Assembly (NCBI GenBank): GCA_015067005.1
Contig: SVNH01000017.1
Coordinates: 1 to 64,000, forward strand
DNA length: 64,000 nt
Direction of reading: 5' to 3'
DNA from: Ruminococcus flavefaciens
Lineage (GTDB): Bacteria; Bacillota; Clostridia; Oscillospirales; Ruminococcaceae
Position 1 is the stretch's first letter, and each line of letters starts with the position of its first letter. The notes beneath the pieces are model-generated. The model saw only the letters and a list, made by a program, of their open reading frames with translations. It made no database searches and was not told where the DNA came from. A program made the position numbers and the translations under genes. Shown in pieces: positions 27,701-35,968 of the stretch.

Positions 27701-30700
27701 AGTACACAAGTGTTGGCAATACAACTAACAGCGGTGCTGATTATTTGCTCTCGACCAATGATACTTACGCATACGCAGCTGCAACAAAGCTAAACAACAT
27801 CCCATATCTGATTGCAAAATACACTAATCCTGCAACTACTAACGGAACAAACTATTATGCAAAGCAAATAGCCTTTACCAATGGCAGCTCCTTTCACAAC
27901 TGCAGCATCACGCTATCCGGCGGAACATATTACCTTCCCGACGGTTTTCAGGGAATAGGCGGTAAAATTACTTCTGTTACCACAATGAAATATAGCAATA
28001 ACGTATGGAGCTCGAATTCAGCAATAACAAACAACTCAAATCTAAGAATCACTAATTTCACCGGTGCTGGATCTACCATAAGTTTAAATATGAGTTATAA
28101 TTATTATTATACTCAAAACTCAAGCGATCAAAACAAACTCGATACATTTGACAACACTTATCCGCACATTGATAATGTTGGCTTGGGTTTGTTCAATATG
28201 CAAAATGGTACAACAAATTCCGCAAGCAGTAGGTATTACAACTTTGTTCTGACTGGAAATGTCAAAGCTGAGTGTATCAATAACAAAACTGGTACGAAGA
28301 TCAGATATGCTGCCGATAGGGATAATGCAAATCTTGGTGGTGGTAACAGTATTGAAATGATAAAAATGATCAGTGTTGGAAGCTTGTTTGGTATTATAAA
28401 TGCAGAGCAGTATATTGATAGTGTTGCGGTGCAAAATATATATGTCAAAGGAATTAGATATACCGGTGGATTGCTTGGACTTAGCCCTGGTTCCAAAACG
28501 ACTATCAAAAACACCGAAAAAACAGACTCCAAGGATATATATGTTTATGGTGCTGGGAATACGGGAGGCATGATAGGAAGATCCTATGCAAGCGCAATCG
28601 ACATTGATAACAATAATGCCAAATATAGTATAGTTAAGGTTGAGAGTGATTGTGATGTATTTGTAGACGGTGCAGTGGATTATCAATATGGCGTCGGTGG
28701 TTTCATAGGAAATTGCCGTGCTGGTGCTACAGGTACAGAAATAAAAATCACTAATGTAATTGTTGGAACACCAACCCAAGCTCTGACCGATGTTAAATGC
28801 ACTGGCGCCGGTTTGAATACAGGCGGAATGATAGGAATTGTTAATAAAGCAAAGCTTACTCTTTCCAACTGCAAGATATACAATCAAAACGTGCAGTCTG
28901 ATTATACAGCAGGAGGGCTTGTTGGTTACTTTGCTTCAGGTGGAGCCTCTACAATCAGTAATGTCCAAATAATCTGCCGAGACGACTTGGACGGAACAAT
29001 ATCAAGTAATGATAATATTGCAGGTGGGTTCATCGGTGCTGGTAAACGAGATCTTCTGGATGTTACAATTTCTGATAGCAGTATTAGTGGCTATATTATT
29101 TCTGGAAGTAACTATGCAGGCGGAATAAGTGGCATATGGGGGCATTATCCAAATGAAGGAAACAGTAATGCGAAGAAAATAATTACAAATAATATTTCAG
29201 TATCAGATTGTACTATTAGTTGTCCTTCTGGATATGCCGGTGGCATTTTAGGTTACCTTAATGGTAGCTCCGGTAATCAAAAGAAAGAATTCTACGGATA
29301 TAATATACTTGCGAAAAATCTTTCGATTACCGGAACACAAACTGGAAGTCTCTGCGGCGGTACAAACAATACCAATGAGAATAAAATCTACAACATAATC
29401 AAGGTCGTTGCATTCTGTCAGCAGAATGATAAAGGTAAAGGCCTTGAAACAACAGAGGTTGTCGGCGGAGGTAATAACTACGGCTACGATCCCAACACTG
29501 CTGGTGCCAAGGGCTATGTGATCTGCGCTGACTACAATGGCATAGTTTCAAATACGGCGTGGATCTCCTCTGATGTGCCTATTGTTTCATCTGGAAAAAG
29601 CGATGTTACAGCTGCTGCTCCTTATGTCAATATGAATCCAGTGACCGAAATAGATGCAGCAAGTACGCCGAAGAAACTGCTTAGTGATGGCGCAAATCTT
29701 TCTGCTGTCAACTCAATTCAAAACGATATTGAGAACTCAGTTCCAGGATACTATTCAAATGCGAGCCTTGTTGAAAGCGCACTCAAGAGTAAAATCTCAA
29801 ACTTTGTTGATGAAATGGGCTCGCGTACCTTTGATATAGGAAATAGGAACTTCCCCGTTCTTATTGTTGATGATATCAGCAAGATCAATACGACAAATCG
29901 AATCAATAACTATATTGCACTGCTGACAAATTCAGATCCGAATTTGAGCTGGGCATTCAATTATGCAAACAACGAGAGCAATGTGTACAATGTAGTCATT
30001 CATAAGTGCGTATATGACTCCACAGGCAAAACCATAACAATTAAACCAGGACAAACAGGCAATATCACTTCCGCTTCAGCGGACAATAATAATCTTACAT
30101 GCTTAAAGCGAAATACCGGACAATTCTATATGAACGCAAATGATACAGATACCATTGCAACGAATGGACAGTTTACTCTGCTCGATATTCAGTATCTAAT
30201 TCCTACAGCATCAGGTGCTTCAGCATCAACTAAAATAGCTTATCACCTTTATGTACCAATATACGTAAGAAAAGTTTTACAATACGATTTCAATATCCGT
30301 GCTGAATCCGGTACATCTTATAAGATAACATCTCCTGCAAGTGCTATTAAAGGAAATGTGCTTGTCGAGAATATCGGAACACCTGTTACGCTTGAATTTG
30401 CGTATACATATAAGCGTACAGCAGGCGAATGGGTTGAAGCTGTAAATGGCGGTGATACACTTCTCAGCAATTATCCTAAAAAGCTTCTTTTTGATAATTC
30501 TACATCAGGAGGTGGGAATTTACCAAGTACAACAAAAATGGTTTTGATTGATACGCAGAATAATTCCAAAGCGTATTATCTTGATGAACTTTATTCAAGT
30601 AGTGGTGCAGCGTTAAATACTACCACAGGATACCTTGATTTGAGTAGATTCTCTAACGGATCAGCCTTTTTGCCCAAGAATTTCAATGACATGATGATCG

Positions 30701-32364
30701 TTACTGTGAAGCAAGATAATAACGGAACCTTAGTCAAAACCGGAATCTTTGGCGGAACTGCTATTGTTACTGATAATTCTGGAGGTGCTAATAATGGCGA
30801 ATCCTTCAGGTATTCTGATGCCGGAGAATCTGGGGTCAATGCTTCTGATAGATACACTGTTGACTCAATTACGTTTAAAAACAGTGGGTCTTATCTTGTT
30901 GAACACTATTTCTTGACAATCTACACAGAATATCCTGAAACGCCTGCTACAACAATTTATCATTATTCCATTAGTGCAGGAAAATCTCTTGGATCAACTC
31001 CATATCCATCGAGAATAACTAAGGATAGTAATGATAATGCTGCAAATCTGTTCTTGGGTTATGTATACGATCAGGAAATCAGAATAAACAGCCTGAAGGT
31101 CGGCAGCGACGAGAATAAGCTTTGCCTTAGTGCATCCGACAATGATAATCAACTGAGTGCAGATCTTACGGCGAAAGTATACTTGACTTCCTCTGCTAAA
31201 AGCGGCGGATTGGTTACATACATCGAAGATACGAGAAACCATGTTCAGATCTTTGAAAGCTTGTTGATTCAGTTAAACAAGCACGACAACAATACAAACG
31301 ACATCGGTGTAAAGGGTGTTGAAGATGTTGACGTTATTTCTTACAAAATCGGAAGTCAAGACGTTACAACGCTTAATCGAGCGTGGAACAAGCAGGACAA
31401 TGTGGTTGTTAATGCTTCATACATCGAATTGCAGAACAATGTGCCGTTAGCTGATTTGCTTACAAGAACAAGTGATAAGTCAATCCTGATAACTGCAAGT
31501 ACAACGATCACTTTTGAAAAAACAACAGGTCTATCAGATCAGTTTTATCAAGAGTCTCAAACAGGCAGAACAAATGTTATTGCTATTTCAAAAATATCTT
31601 CTAACTATGATCTGACTGCTTTCAGTAAGGTTTCAAAAGATACTTCTAAACTTTGGGATGCTGAAAACAGCAGCGAATCAAATATTACCAATCAGTATTA
31701 TATGGATTCGACTGAAAAAGCGTATATAACGCATGATGCACTTGATATGCCCGCTGGATCAAACCTTTCTGAAATAGGAGGTCAATTACCACAACTTGGA
31801 ATCAATGCAAACGATCCAAATGATGTTAAAAAGTTACCTTCCACAATACATACAGTCGGAACATATCGTGTAGAGGATTGTCCAATAGCATGGAGAAACG
31901 CTCAGTCAATAGTTTGCGAAGTTGAACTAAGGACTATTGATGGTACCCCTTATGCTTCAGCGCTCCCAATATTCAGTTATCTCGAAAGCAATACTTTCAA
32001 GATCCTTGATGGTATCACTCCCGCTTCGACAGAATATCTTGATTCAAGCGGAAATTGCCAAGTTGATGGCGAAGGAAATCCAATAACATCACCCAATGCC
32101 TCGACCTATAAAGTAAGGAAGATATATACTAAAGCATCTCTAAATAGTATGCTTGACAATAATGTTTATCAGATACCCATAGAATTTAAAGTGTATTCTG
32201 GCAGTAGCTTTGAAACTGACGGTTTAAAATACGCAAACTATGGATTATATTTGAAAGTGTATATGCTCGATTCAAATGATAATTCTATAGGCGTTCTTAC
32301 GACACCGGAAAGCGATTTTGTTAAGTATACTAATGCACGAATATGTCTTACCAAAGTTCCATAA
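21742..32364 (+). CDS. Giant secreted repeat protein (3540 residues)
   Basis: A very large putative surface protein. The basic N-terminus and hydrophobic stretch 'TTSLTLLIGCLPMSEL' (residues ~24-39) act as a signal; mature sequence begins near 'AAAAVAKPAYPIGD'. Two blocks contain GLUG-like repeats built on [AGT]GG-[LIMF]-[VIF]-G: one at ~315-580 and one at ~2240-2500 ('TGGLLGLSPG', 'TGGMIGRSYA', 'AGGLVGYFAS', 'AGGILGYLNG'). Such repeats form elongated beta-helical stalks of adhesins. The region after ~2700 is beta-rich without them. There is no LPXTG, dockerin or SLH motif at the C-terminus ('NARICLTKVP'), so attachment must be non-covalent or through the operon's SipW substrates. The reading frame is intact over 10.6 kb. 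Confidence 0.82.
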   Translation: MNKRLRKEKNRKIRNRTISLTTSLTLLIGCLPMSELPACLNKINALLSKPIAAAAVAKPAYPIGDFTTPGETVNGEDCIKISSFDDLAKYSQAYYNFAIGESGYENHQEDTIFIAIGSGTGNNVDMEQFRTFEPIGTSDYPFKGKIIFESGSPTTFNMRYPLFGEVYDCVQITDTDGETKPITITRTSTTDGAPLIANKVCSDDVGGTTATWDVTFGVYDDDTVIRYGGAIGEIEADASVNLTFTNNATSTASSIDDVTGDTVETTYIASVEAKAAANNDEGYPVDAGVLCGTLNGSLVATYSGSNSGYYITSDNGNAGGLVGAMGSGSSLTINTSANLQETDGKIQAGSGYAGGIVGKNNGGTVVMNNTGTPASYDIKQFILGSQGAGGLFGYYAPAVGTSTLDVSKYDIDCKVAITGGTGYAGGLFGECSSSAGTNLSIEGKAVTENGITTYPTTIKSDHAPLSGEGVKATAYGGLIGSYNASALSDSLNIKKLIVTPSNTLESSTFGGAVGEVANEDNFNAAYVAFDTVTISSAAGASAATIFGGLVALTKNGYIFSKDVTIGTSSISEFTGGSLVGNLGNGVLGMTGKVDLSYSAPKADNSNGQLVGTRGDALIYAQTWNYTPNSATIDNVGSWGDVLVIDGTKITDSNVFTVSDHAITIVTPSESTTNGKTYKDIASVADFAKVSLLFQINTNSNKIIANNIANYAATTNIHFTNTAPLELSGTGLRGITRDNGTERIDYSGTVAGNSKTVILDIKNVGGSNRPVYRHSYNGLFANAKSATFNDLFLAGSIKVNSLKDTVYAGALAATASGTLTASGCKTLSADAEKEIVGLSVSMAGSKYVAGRFVGSASSMGDINVSGSEFGGSIFGTGDQYIGGVFGKIATTSTATWTFDNVSLKGSVTGVKTVGGLAAEISGGGKATINLGDSNSVVIDGMTITGSSTDSSGGLLGYGWYSTDVNVNKVSVANTPTVASSSGGTAGLVYVATGHWTITSLDLSGIMMNTASAGSVGMIVNKGTSGSNGIYLELPSGYDYKLSFASGSNVSASVTAHKFDELCAFSATNGKVMENGQGIVSISSYKAVYNTPAEEGQEPTLNETDSNKTKKLKMASSTNADSNNTGITYQAQTSQGATANPNTRYYYNLDQIDTGDAGTRTYANLSTNSDRLMRWGVYTYAASNIKKYFKVNDSDSFSFQSGASYDMRGYSWYPITIDSAVTVEGEFTFYNEEFTATETASTSTTNKWSPLTKTQHYMMQNGLFYDVNANLTIGTVVLSGNIGAVDTKGTGALIYGTVKGRSSATNDITNINSSSGNISLAGIKVWNFQGDGGKSPNYAPLLINRTGSFVSLKISNVSTGSGYSAGAEAATSLIGYAGASFTDSGVENSDSYITIDFSNIKLDARSSANSPDLSGYSYGTTKSIFTRATLLERSVAEAGSYTYTFADDWGAATGGGHIHNVTYGKEVGYTTASNGTSQYPSLEQYYARASASDDNYPTKYSSIPTKDAAPSDSFTGFLPYVNVVSTASEITGGTSDHYQLKVNHQPSLVIKGCGTYSDPYIINNADELVRVSKWINGIDLNAARINAIFDNTYCDGDDHTTYNGNGQVVSGSGAAQNATKMRQYLAGAYYVIHPTSGTNIELAADSGFLGLGERNDGYHFRGVIVGGVPGASITNKTQYPLINFSDGSVIKDLTINVGADIELEEATETYNYIKGKQYIDGNGTAVDINRGAYGAVMAVVAGGDNIIDNVQVNIGSYTIKVTGKKAQFQPVGGYVGVVVNGGVIFKNMTGNISGLTNTNVITDAATDTTNQSPTDKRTNLVSDPDNPTVWLYVNPIIGRVINGFAVTESDAYRPFEDGTRTVNGTTTYWAKKKSDGTIGAVDSKTYNTDYYTLEKVTMKNGTKQYSIADIKSAWKKNSSNELILSDDEKLDVTSDYAITASNAQSFFIMSLIVNSGMGAEKDFDTGNNTRATKIGYYDAGKYQTVRRAEYTSVGNTTNSGADYLLSTNDTYAYAAATKLNNIPYLIAKYTNPATTNGTNYYAKQIAFTNGSSFHNCSITLSGGTYYLPDGFQGIGGKITSVTTMKYSNNVWSSNSAITNNSNLRITNFTGAGSTISLNMSYNYYYTQNSSDQNKLDTFDNTYPHIDNVGLGLFNMQNGTTNSASSRYYNFVLTGNVKAECINNKTGTKIRYAADRDNANLGGGNSIEMIKMISVGSLFGIINAEQYIDSVAVQNIYVKGIRYTGGLLGLSPGSKTTIKNTEKTDSKDIYVYGAGNTGGMIGRSYASAIDIDNNNAKYSIVKVESDCDVFVDGAVDYQYGVGGFIGNCRAGATGTEIKITNVIVGTPTQALTDVKCTGAGLNTGGMIGIVNKAKLTLSNCKIYNQNVQSDYTAGGLVGYFASGGASTISNVQIICRDDLDGTISSNDNIAGGFIGAGKRDLLDVTISDSSISGYIISGSNYAGGISGIWGHYPNEGNSNAKKIITNNISVSDCTISCPSGYAGGILGYLNGSSGNQKKEFYGYNILAKNLSITGTQTGSLCGGTNNTNENKIYNIIKVVAFCQQNDKGKGLETTEVVGGGNNYGYDPNTAGAKGYVICADYNGIVSNTAWISSDVPIVSSGKSDVTAAAPYVNMNPVTEIDAASTPKKLLSDGANLSAVNSIQNDIENSVPGYYSNASLVESALKSKISNFVDEMGSRTFDIGNRNFPVLIVDDISKINTTNRINNYIALLTNSDPNLSWAFNYANNESNVYNVVIHKCVYDSTGKTITIKPGQTGNITSASADNNNLTCLKRNTGQFYMNANDTDTIATNGQFTLLDIQYLIPTASGASASTKIAYHLYVPIYVRKVLQYDFNIRAESGTSYKITSPASAIKGNVLVENIGTPVTLEFAYTYKRTAGEWVEAVNGGDTLLSNYPKKLLFDNSTSGGGNLPSTTKMVLIDTQNNSKAYYLDELYSSSGAALNTTTGYLDLSRFSNGSAFLPKNFNDMMIVTVKQDNNGTLVKTGIFGGTAIVTDNSGGANNGESFRYSDAGESGVNASDRYTVDSITFKNSGSYLVEHYFLTIYTEYPETPATTIYHYSISAGKSLGSTPYPSRITKDSNDNAANLFLGYVYDQEIRINSLKVGSDENKLCLSASDNDNQLSADLTAKVYLTSSAKSGGLVTYIEDTRNHVQIFESLLIQLNKHDNNTNDIGVKGVEDVDVISYKIGSQDVTTLNRAWNKQDNVVVNASYIELQNNVPLADLLTRTSDKSILITASTTITFEKTTGLSDQFYQESQTGRTNVIAISKISSNYDLTAFSKVSKDTSKLWDAENSSESNITNQYYMDSTEKAYITHDALDMPAGSNLSEIGGQLPQLGINANDPNDVKKLPSTIHTVGTYRVEDCPIAWRNAQSIVCEVELRTIDGTPYASALPIFSYLESNTFKILDGITPASTEYLDSSGNCQVDGEGNPITSPNASTYKVRKIYTKASLNSMLDNNVYQIPIEFKVYSGSSFETDGLKYANYGLYLKVYMLDSNDNSIGVLTTPESDFVKYTNARICLTKVP

Positions 32365-32374
32365 TTAATTCAAT

Positions 32375-32402
32375 GAGCCGAGAGTTAATCTCTCGGCTCT
32401 CC
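32375..32402 (+). terminator. Terminator of giant-protein operon
   Basis: A perfect 10-bp stem (GAGCCGAGAG/CTCTCGGCTC) with a 5-nt loop, followed by TCCTCTTAATT, 10 bases after the stop codon. Confidence 0.75.
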
Positions 32403-32427
32403 TCTTAATTAAGCAAAGGATGTAACC

Positions 32428-33401
32428 ATGTCAGAAATAACGACAAAGAAGCTCCGAGTAGTCAAACTCCTTGAAATACTGCAGCAAAATACCGATATGG
32501 AACACCCAATAGGCACAAACGAGTTATGCAGTAAACTTGCTGAACTCGGAATCAAACCGATAGGCGTACAGTAGCCAAAGACATAGCCGTTCTTAATGAA
32601 CAGGGATATGAGGTAATGCAAACGAAGATTGGAAAGCAGAACGCCTACTACATAGAGGACCGCAGTTTCAGCCTGCCTGAGCTCAAGATACTCATAGATG
32701 CTGTCCAAGCTGCAAGCTTCATAACAGAGAAGAAATCAGCAGACCTCATCTCCAAGATAGCAGCTCTCGGCGGAAGCCATCAGGCGGAGATACTGACCGG
32801 AAACATAGTGCATTTCAATACAAGAAAGCATAACAACGAGCAGATTTACTATAACGTCAACGTCCTTGAAAACGCTATCAGGGAAAAGAAAATGGCTTCA
32901 TTTCTGTATTTTGACCTTGACGAGAATCTGAATAAGGCTTACAGAAAGGACAAAGCCATATATGAAGTCGAGCCTATTGCCCTTGTGTTCAATAACGATA
33001 ACTATTACCTTATGGCTTATGATTCGACTACTGACAATGAAGTCCGCAACTACCGTGTAGATCGAATGGACTCTGTTCAGAGCCTCGATAAAGGTATCTG
33101 TAAAGCAGCCGCTGAGAAGATTAGGACAGTATCGAAGTATACTGAACAAGTATTCAGAATGTACGGCGGACGTACCGAGCTTGTAACACTCCAGTTTGAA
33201 AAGAAGCTCATAGGCAGTATCTATGATAAATTCGGAGAAAAAACGAATATCGGCAAATGCGGAGATGAATACTTCGTAGCCGTTGAAGTGCATATATCCC
33301 CTACTTTCTGGAGTTGGCTCATAACTTTCAAGGGACAGATGAAGCTCACTGCTCCTGATTCTGTGATCGCCGAGTATAAGGAATGGCTGAAGGATATATG
33401 A
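32428..33401 (+). pseudogene. WYL-domain transcriptional regulator with N-terminal frameshift
   Basis: The ATG at 32428 (AAAGGATG upstream) opens a winged-helix region ('KKLRVVKLLEILQQNTDMEH') that hits TAG at 32572. Around 32550-32560 the correct continuation shifts frame: 'DRRTVAKDIAVLNEQGYEV' and onward to 33401. The downstream part holds the WYL domain (~from 32870, 'SFLYFDLDENLNKAYRKDK...YYLMAYD') and a C-terminal WCX-like region. These proteins bind nucleic acid or ligands and often regulate defence or DNA-damage genes. A one-base event separates the HTH from the rest, so as sequenced it is broken; a sequencing error or programmed shift is possible. Confidence 0.72.
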
Positions 33402-33497
33402 AACGTAGAAAAACAGACTTCAGCTTTGTGCAAACAACCAAATATCTGAAAATAGCCGCTTTACTGTCGCCAAATGGCGCACTTGGTAAAGCGGCTA

Positions 33498-33526
33498 TTG
33501 ACATCTTCTGAATGACCTGATATAAT
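33498..33526 (+). promoter_or_regulatory. Promoter of LexA-like gene
   Basis: TTGACA (33498-33503) and TATAAT (33521-33526), spacer 17. Just downstream 'TGTAGCAAATGTTACA' (33538-33553) is an imperfect palindrome that could be the operator for autorepression. Confidence 0.82.
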
Positions 33527-33574
33527 ATACTTGTAAGTGTAGCAAATGTTACATTTAGAAACGAGGATGATCTT

Positions 33575-34189
33575 ATGCGCACAAAGAATCCGGAATACTT
33601 CACATTGCTTGAAGAGTTTATCGACAATTACATAGAGACCTATGACCGCTCCCCTTCCCAGAGGGAAGTGTCAAAGGGTACGGGTATGTCAACAGCGGCT
33701 GTATCGAGATACTTGTCATATATGAAAGAAACTGGTATGCTCAATTACGACGGTACACGTCATATCATAACTCACAAGCAGAGAAAAAAGAACAACGATA
33801 CCGTTGAAGTCCCGATAGTAGGCTCGATAGCCTGCGGTACGCCTACACTGGCTGAGCAGAATATTGAAGAATATGTCCGATTGCCTGTTTCGTGGTTTGG
33901 AAACGGCAGCTACTACCTTCTCAGGACATTCGGCGATTCAATGATAGACATCGGTATCGAAGAAGGAGACCTTGTAATTGTCCGTATGCAGAACTACGCT
34001 GACAGCGGACAGATCATAGTTGCACTTGTAGAAAATAACGATACTACACTCAAACGGTATTATCCTGATCAGAAAACTGGAATGATAAGGCTTCATCCCG
34101 AAAACTCTGAAATGGAAGATATCATAGTAGCTCCCGATGAGCTTCAGATACAGGGAGTTGCAGTAAAAGTGCTCAAGGACATCGTCTAA
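33575..34189 (+). CDS. LexA-like S24 repressor
   Basis: A 204-residue self-cleaving repressor. Residues ~1-65 form a winged-helix DNA-binding domain of LexA type ('REVSKGTGMSTAAVSRYLS'). The S24 domain carries the cleavage site Cys87-Gly88 ('GSIACGTPT'), nucleophile Ser122 ('FGDSMID') and Lys160 ('TTLKRY'). LexA usually cleaves Ala-Gly; Cys-Gly is the UmuD-type bond. RecA-stimulated autocleavage after DNA damage would induce its targets. ACGAGGATG precedes the ATG. It is probably the regulator of this accessory region rather than, or in addition to, the chromosomal LexA. Confidence 0.87.
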   Translation: MRTKNPEYFTLLEEFIDNYIETYDRSPSQREVSKGTGMSTAAVSRYLSYMKETGMLNYDGTRHIITHKQRKKNNDTVEVPIVGSIACGTPTLAEQNIEEYVRLPVSWFGNGSYYLLRTFGDSMIDIGIEEGDLVIVRMQNYADSGQIIVALVENNDTTLKRYYPDQKTGMIRLHPENSEMEDIIVAPDELQIQGVAVKVLKDIV

Positions 34190-34231
34190 CTCTTTCAAGT
34201 GCGGATATTATGATAAGGAAAGGGATATTAG

Positions 34232-34444
34232 ATGTATGAAAGTAATTGCAAGGTTGATGGATACAACGTAAAGCCACAGAAGTGGTATTGTCCGAATTGT
34301 TCAGAGCTTATAATCGCATACAACGACTCAAATGGAAAAGCCAAAAAGCGATGCTGCAGATGCGGCGTTGCAATGGTTAAATATCAGAAAACACGTCATG
34401 TGAATGTTATCGAGGTCGTAGAACCAGAGCATTCAAGAGCATAA
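34232..34444 (+). CDS. Small zinc-ribbon protein
   Basis: A 70-residue protein with two Cys pairs, 'CPNC' at ~23-26 and 'CCRCG' at ~47-51, forming a probable zinc ribbon. No other domain. AAGGAAAGGG lies upstream of the ATG. It follows the LexA-like gene by 42 bases and is likely co-transcribed with it. Similar short zinc-ribbon proteins occur on integrative elements of Clostridia; the function is unknown. Confidence 0.68.
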   Translation: MYESNCKVDGYNVKPQKWYCPNCSELIIAYNDSNGKAKKRCCRCGVAMVKYQKTRHVNVIEVVEPEHSRA

Positions 34445-34483
34445 CAATTGAATAAATAGATAAGCAGCCTGCTTAGAGCATGG

Positions 34484-34659
34484 CCGGACTGAAACAGAGC
34501 CCACTCAAGTCCATGATATCGGCGCAGGCTGTACCGTCGTGATGACCCGTCATCGCTTGAGGCAGCAGCAGAGACTGCTGACCGAGATGTTCGCTGGAGG
34601 ACGTCGGCAATTCATATTCCTATACCCATAGGAGTGTGATTTGTCGGCGTCCTTTTTTT
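34484..34659 (+). ncRNA. Candidate structured RNA, ~175 nt
   Basis: Gene-free DNA with extensive pairing: an outer helix CAGCCTGC (34468-34475) with GCAGGCTG (34523-34530) encloses GGACT/AGTCC plus CATG/CATG stems; downstream GATGAC/GTCATC and CAGCAG/CTGCTG helices follow; the 3' end is a long hairpin from GGACGTCGGCAA (34599) to TTTGTCGGCGTCC (34652) capped by TCCTAT/ATAGGA and ending in T7. No promoter is obvious, so it may be processed from the zinc-ribbon transcript. The outer helix starts slightly upstream of the given start. Not matched to a known family. Confidence 0.58.
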
Positions 34660-34784
34660 GTTTGTAAAAATCAATATTCAAAGCCGATATGCATTAAGGC
34701 TGAGGATACAAAGAAGGTTGTTCAGTTTTTCTGAACAATTGCAGATCTTGTACCCTTTCTTTAGTGCGCCCATTTTCGGCTGCA

Positions 34785-34820
34785 GGAGTCTGTGTACAAG
34801 TGTACGCAGACTCCTTTTTT
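34785..34820 (+). terminator. Strong terminator
   Basis: GGAGTCTGTGTAC pairs with GTACGCAGACTCC (one G-T-type mismatch), loop of 4, then T6. Upstream at 34710-34738 is a second hairpin (TTGTTCAG/CTGAACAA). Together with the preceding 130 gene-free bases this could be another short RNA unit, but no promoter is evident. Confidence 0.8.
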
Positions 34821-34936
34821 GTGCCCTCGGAAAGGACGCAAATGCTTATATTATCAAACTGGTCTTGCATTATAGCTGAATACCCATGATCCCCGTTTTG
34901 TCTTTTCGATTGAAAATTCAAAACGGAGGTCAAAAA

Positions 34937-35428
34937 ATGACAAGATATTATATTTTCAGCAATCCCGGAAGTAAGGAAAAGTATACCGAGGTATCGGTAA
35001 GTGAGTTCATCACATTAGTCAGGAATTCCAAATCGAGGTTCTATATCTCTTTTGGAAACGCTGTTATGGAATGCACAAGAAAAGAGTTTATTAAATACCG
35101 CAAAGAGGACAGACACAAGCGGTACATAAATGAGATCAACGAGGAATATGCTCCTGCTGCTGTTGTTTCCTTTGAGGAATTACCTATGTCTATCGTTGAG
35201 AAGATCTCTGCACCCGATGATGACAATGAGCGCGACGAGAAGGTAATAAAAGCCTTCTGGAAGTTTGTATCGACACTTTCTGAAGATAAGCAAACTATAC
35301 TTCGCCTCTACTATGGAACAGAAATGAGTCAGGAAGAAATAGCTGAGCGACTTGGTAAAACTCAACAAGCGGTATCATATGTTTGCAGGTCAGCATTAAG
35401 CAAATTTAACAAAGATAAAAAATTCTGA
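34937..35428 (+). CDS. Small sigma-factor-like protein of integrative-element type
   Basis: A 163-residue protein. The ATG at 34937 follows GGAGGTCAAAAA. The C-terminal third is a sigma-70 region 4-like helix-turn-helix ('MSQEEIAERLGKTQQAVSYV') preceded by 'LSEDKQTILRLYYG'. The N-terminal part ('YYIFSNPGSKEKYTEVSVSEF') is an element-specific domain. Proteins of this type act as regulators or sigma-like factors in conjugative elements of Firmicutes. The large structured RNA begins about 60 bases downstream. Confidence 0.75.
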   Translation: MTRYYIFSNPGSKEKYTEVSVSEFITLVRNSKSRFYISFGNAVMECTRKEFIKYRKEDRHKRYINEINEEYAPAAVVSFEELPMSIVEKISAPDDDNERDEKVIKAFWKFVSTLSEDKQTILRLYYGTEMSQEEIAERLGKTQQAVSYVCRSALSKFNKDKKF

Positions 35429-35479
35429 AAAATATTTTTTGTGAAAACGCAGTTTTAGTGCCTAGAAGAAAGTAGAGGG

Positions 35480-35942
35480 ACAAAAACCTCGAACAACTTG
35501 ACAACTGAATATCAGCTATCCGGTACGTCAGATCCCGATGACGGGCGATGAACTCGTCAGCCGTGGCCGCTGTACGCAATGATCCGAAGAACGGTGAGCG
35601 ATAAATACACGCAGGTCAGCAAGGAATACGCCATCCTTGCAGGCAATGAAAGTTGGGATACAAGGTACTTCCGTAAAAAACGGCTCGGACGTTGTAATCC
35701 GAGAGGTAAACCCTATGGGGGCAGACGAGGACGTCTGCCTCGCCGGATAGCTCCTTTTGCATGAAGGGACAGTATATCTGCCGGATAATTCCATGCACCT
35801 CGGGAATAGCTGTTTAATACTGCTATCTGAGGATAACGCTGCTGTGCTTACAGCAGTAAGGTCACCCCATAAGGTGACAGGAAGCATAGAGATATGCTTC
35901 AAAGGCAAAACGAGATCCAGGGCAGCTCCATAAAAGCTGCCC
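35480..35942 (+). ncRNA. Candidate large structured RNA, copy A
   Basis: About 460 gene-free bases with many hairpins: GGCAGACGAG/CTGCCTCG near 35720, a CTGCTG/CAGCAG stem near 35840, GTCACC/GGTGAC at 35861-35878, GAAGCATA/TATGCTTC at 35881-35900 and a final GGGCAGCT/AGCTGCCC (35920-35942). Three blocks recur with the same spacing in copy B on the minus strand at 43.6-44.0 kb: GAATATC (35507), GTACGC 65 bases on (35572), and GAGCGATAAATAC 24 bases further (35596-35608). The conserved order and spacing despite little other identity argue for a shared RNA class. Which Rfam family, if any, I cannot tell. Confidence 0.65.
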
Positions 35943-35968
35943 TTTACATATCGAAAGGAGTTGATCAG

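Noticed and set aside
22945..31242. Long minus-strand frames opposite the giant gene
   Set aside because: They are low-complexity reading-frame shadows without start signals, for example 28120-28887.
21742..32364. CRISPR array or DNA-level tandem array inside the giant gene
   Set aside because: Repeats are at protein level (GG-x-x-G motifs) with diverged DNA and irregular spacing.
35579..35764. Protein-coding frames inside the large RNA, copy A
   Set aside because: They lack ribosome binding sites, have unlikely composition, and the conserved blocks cross their frames.
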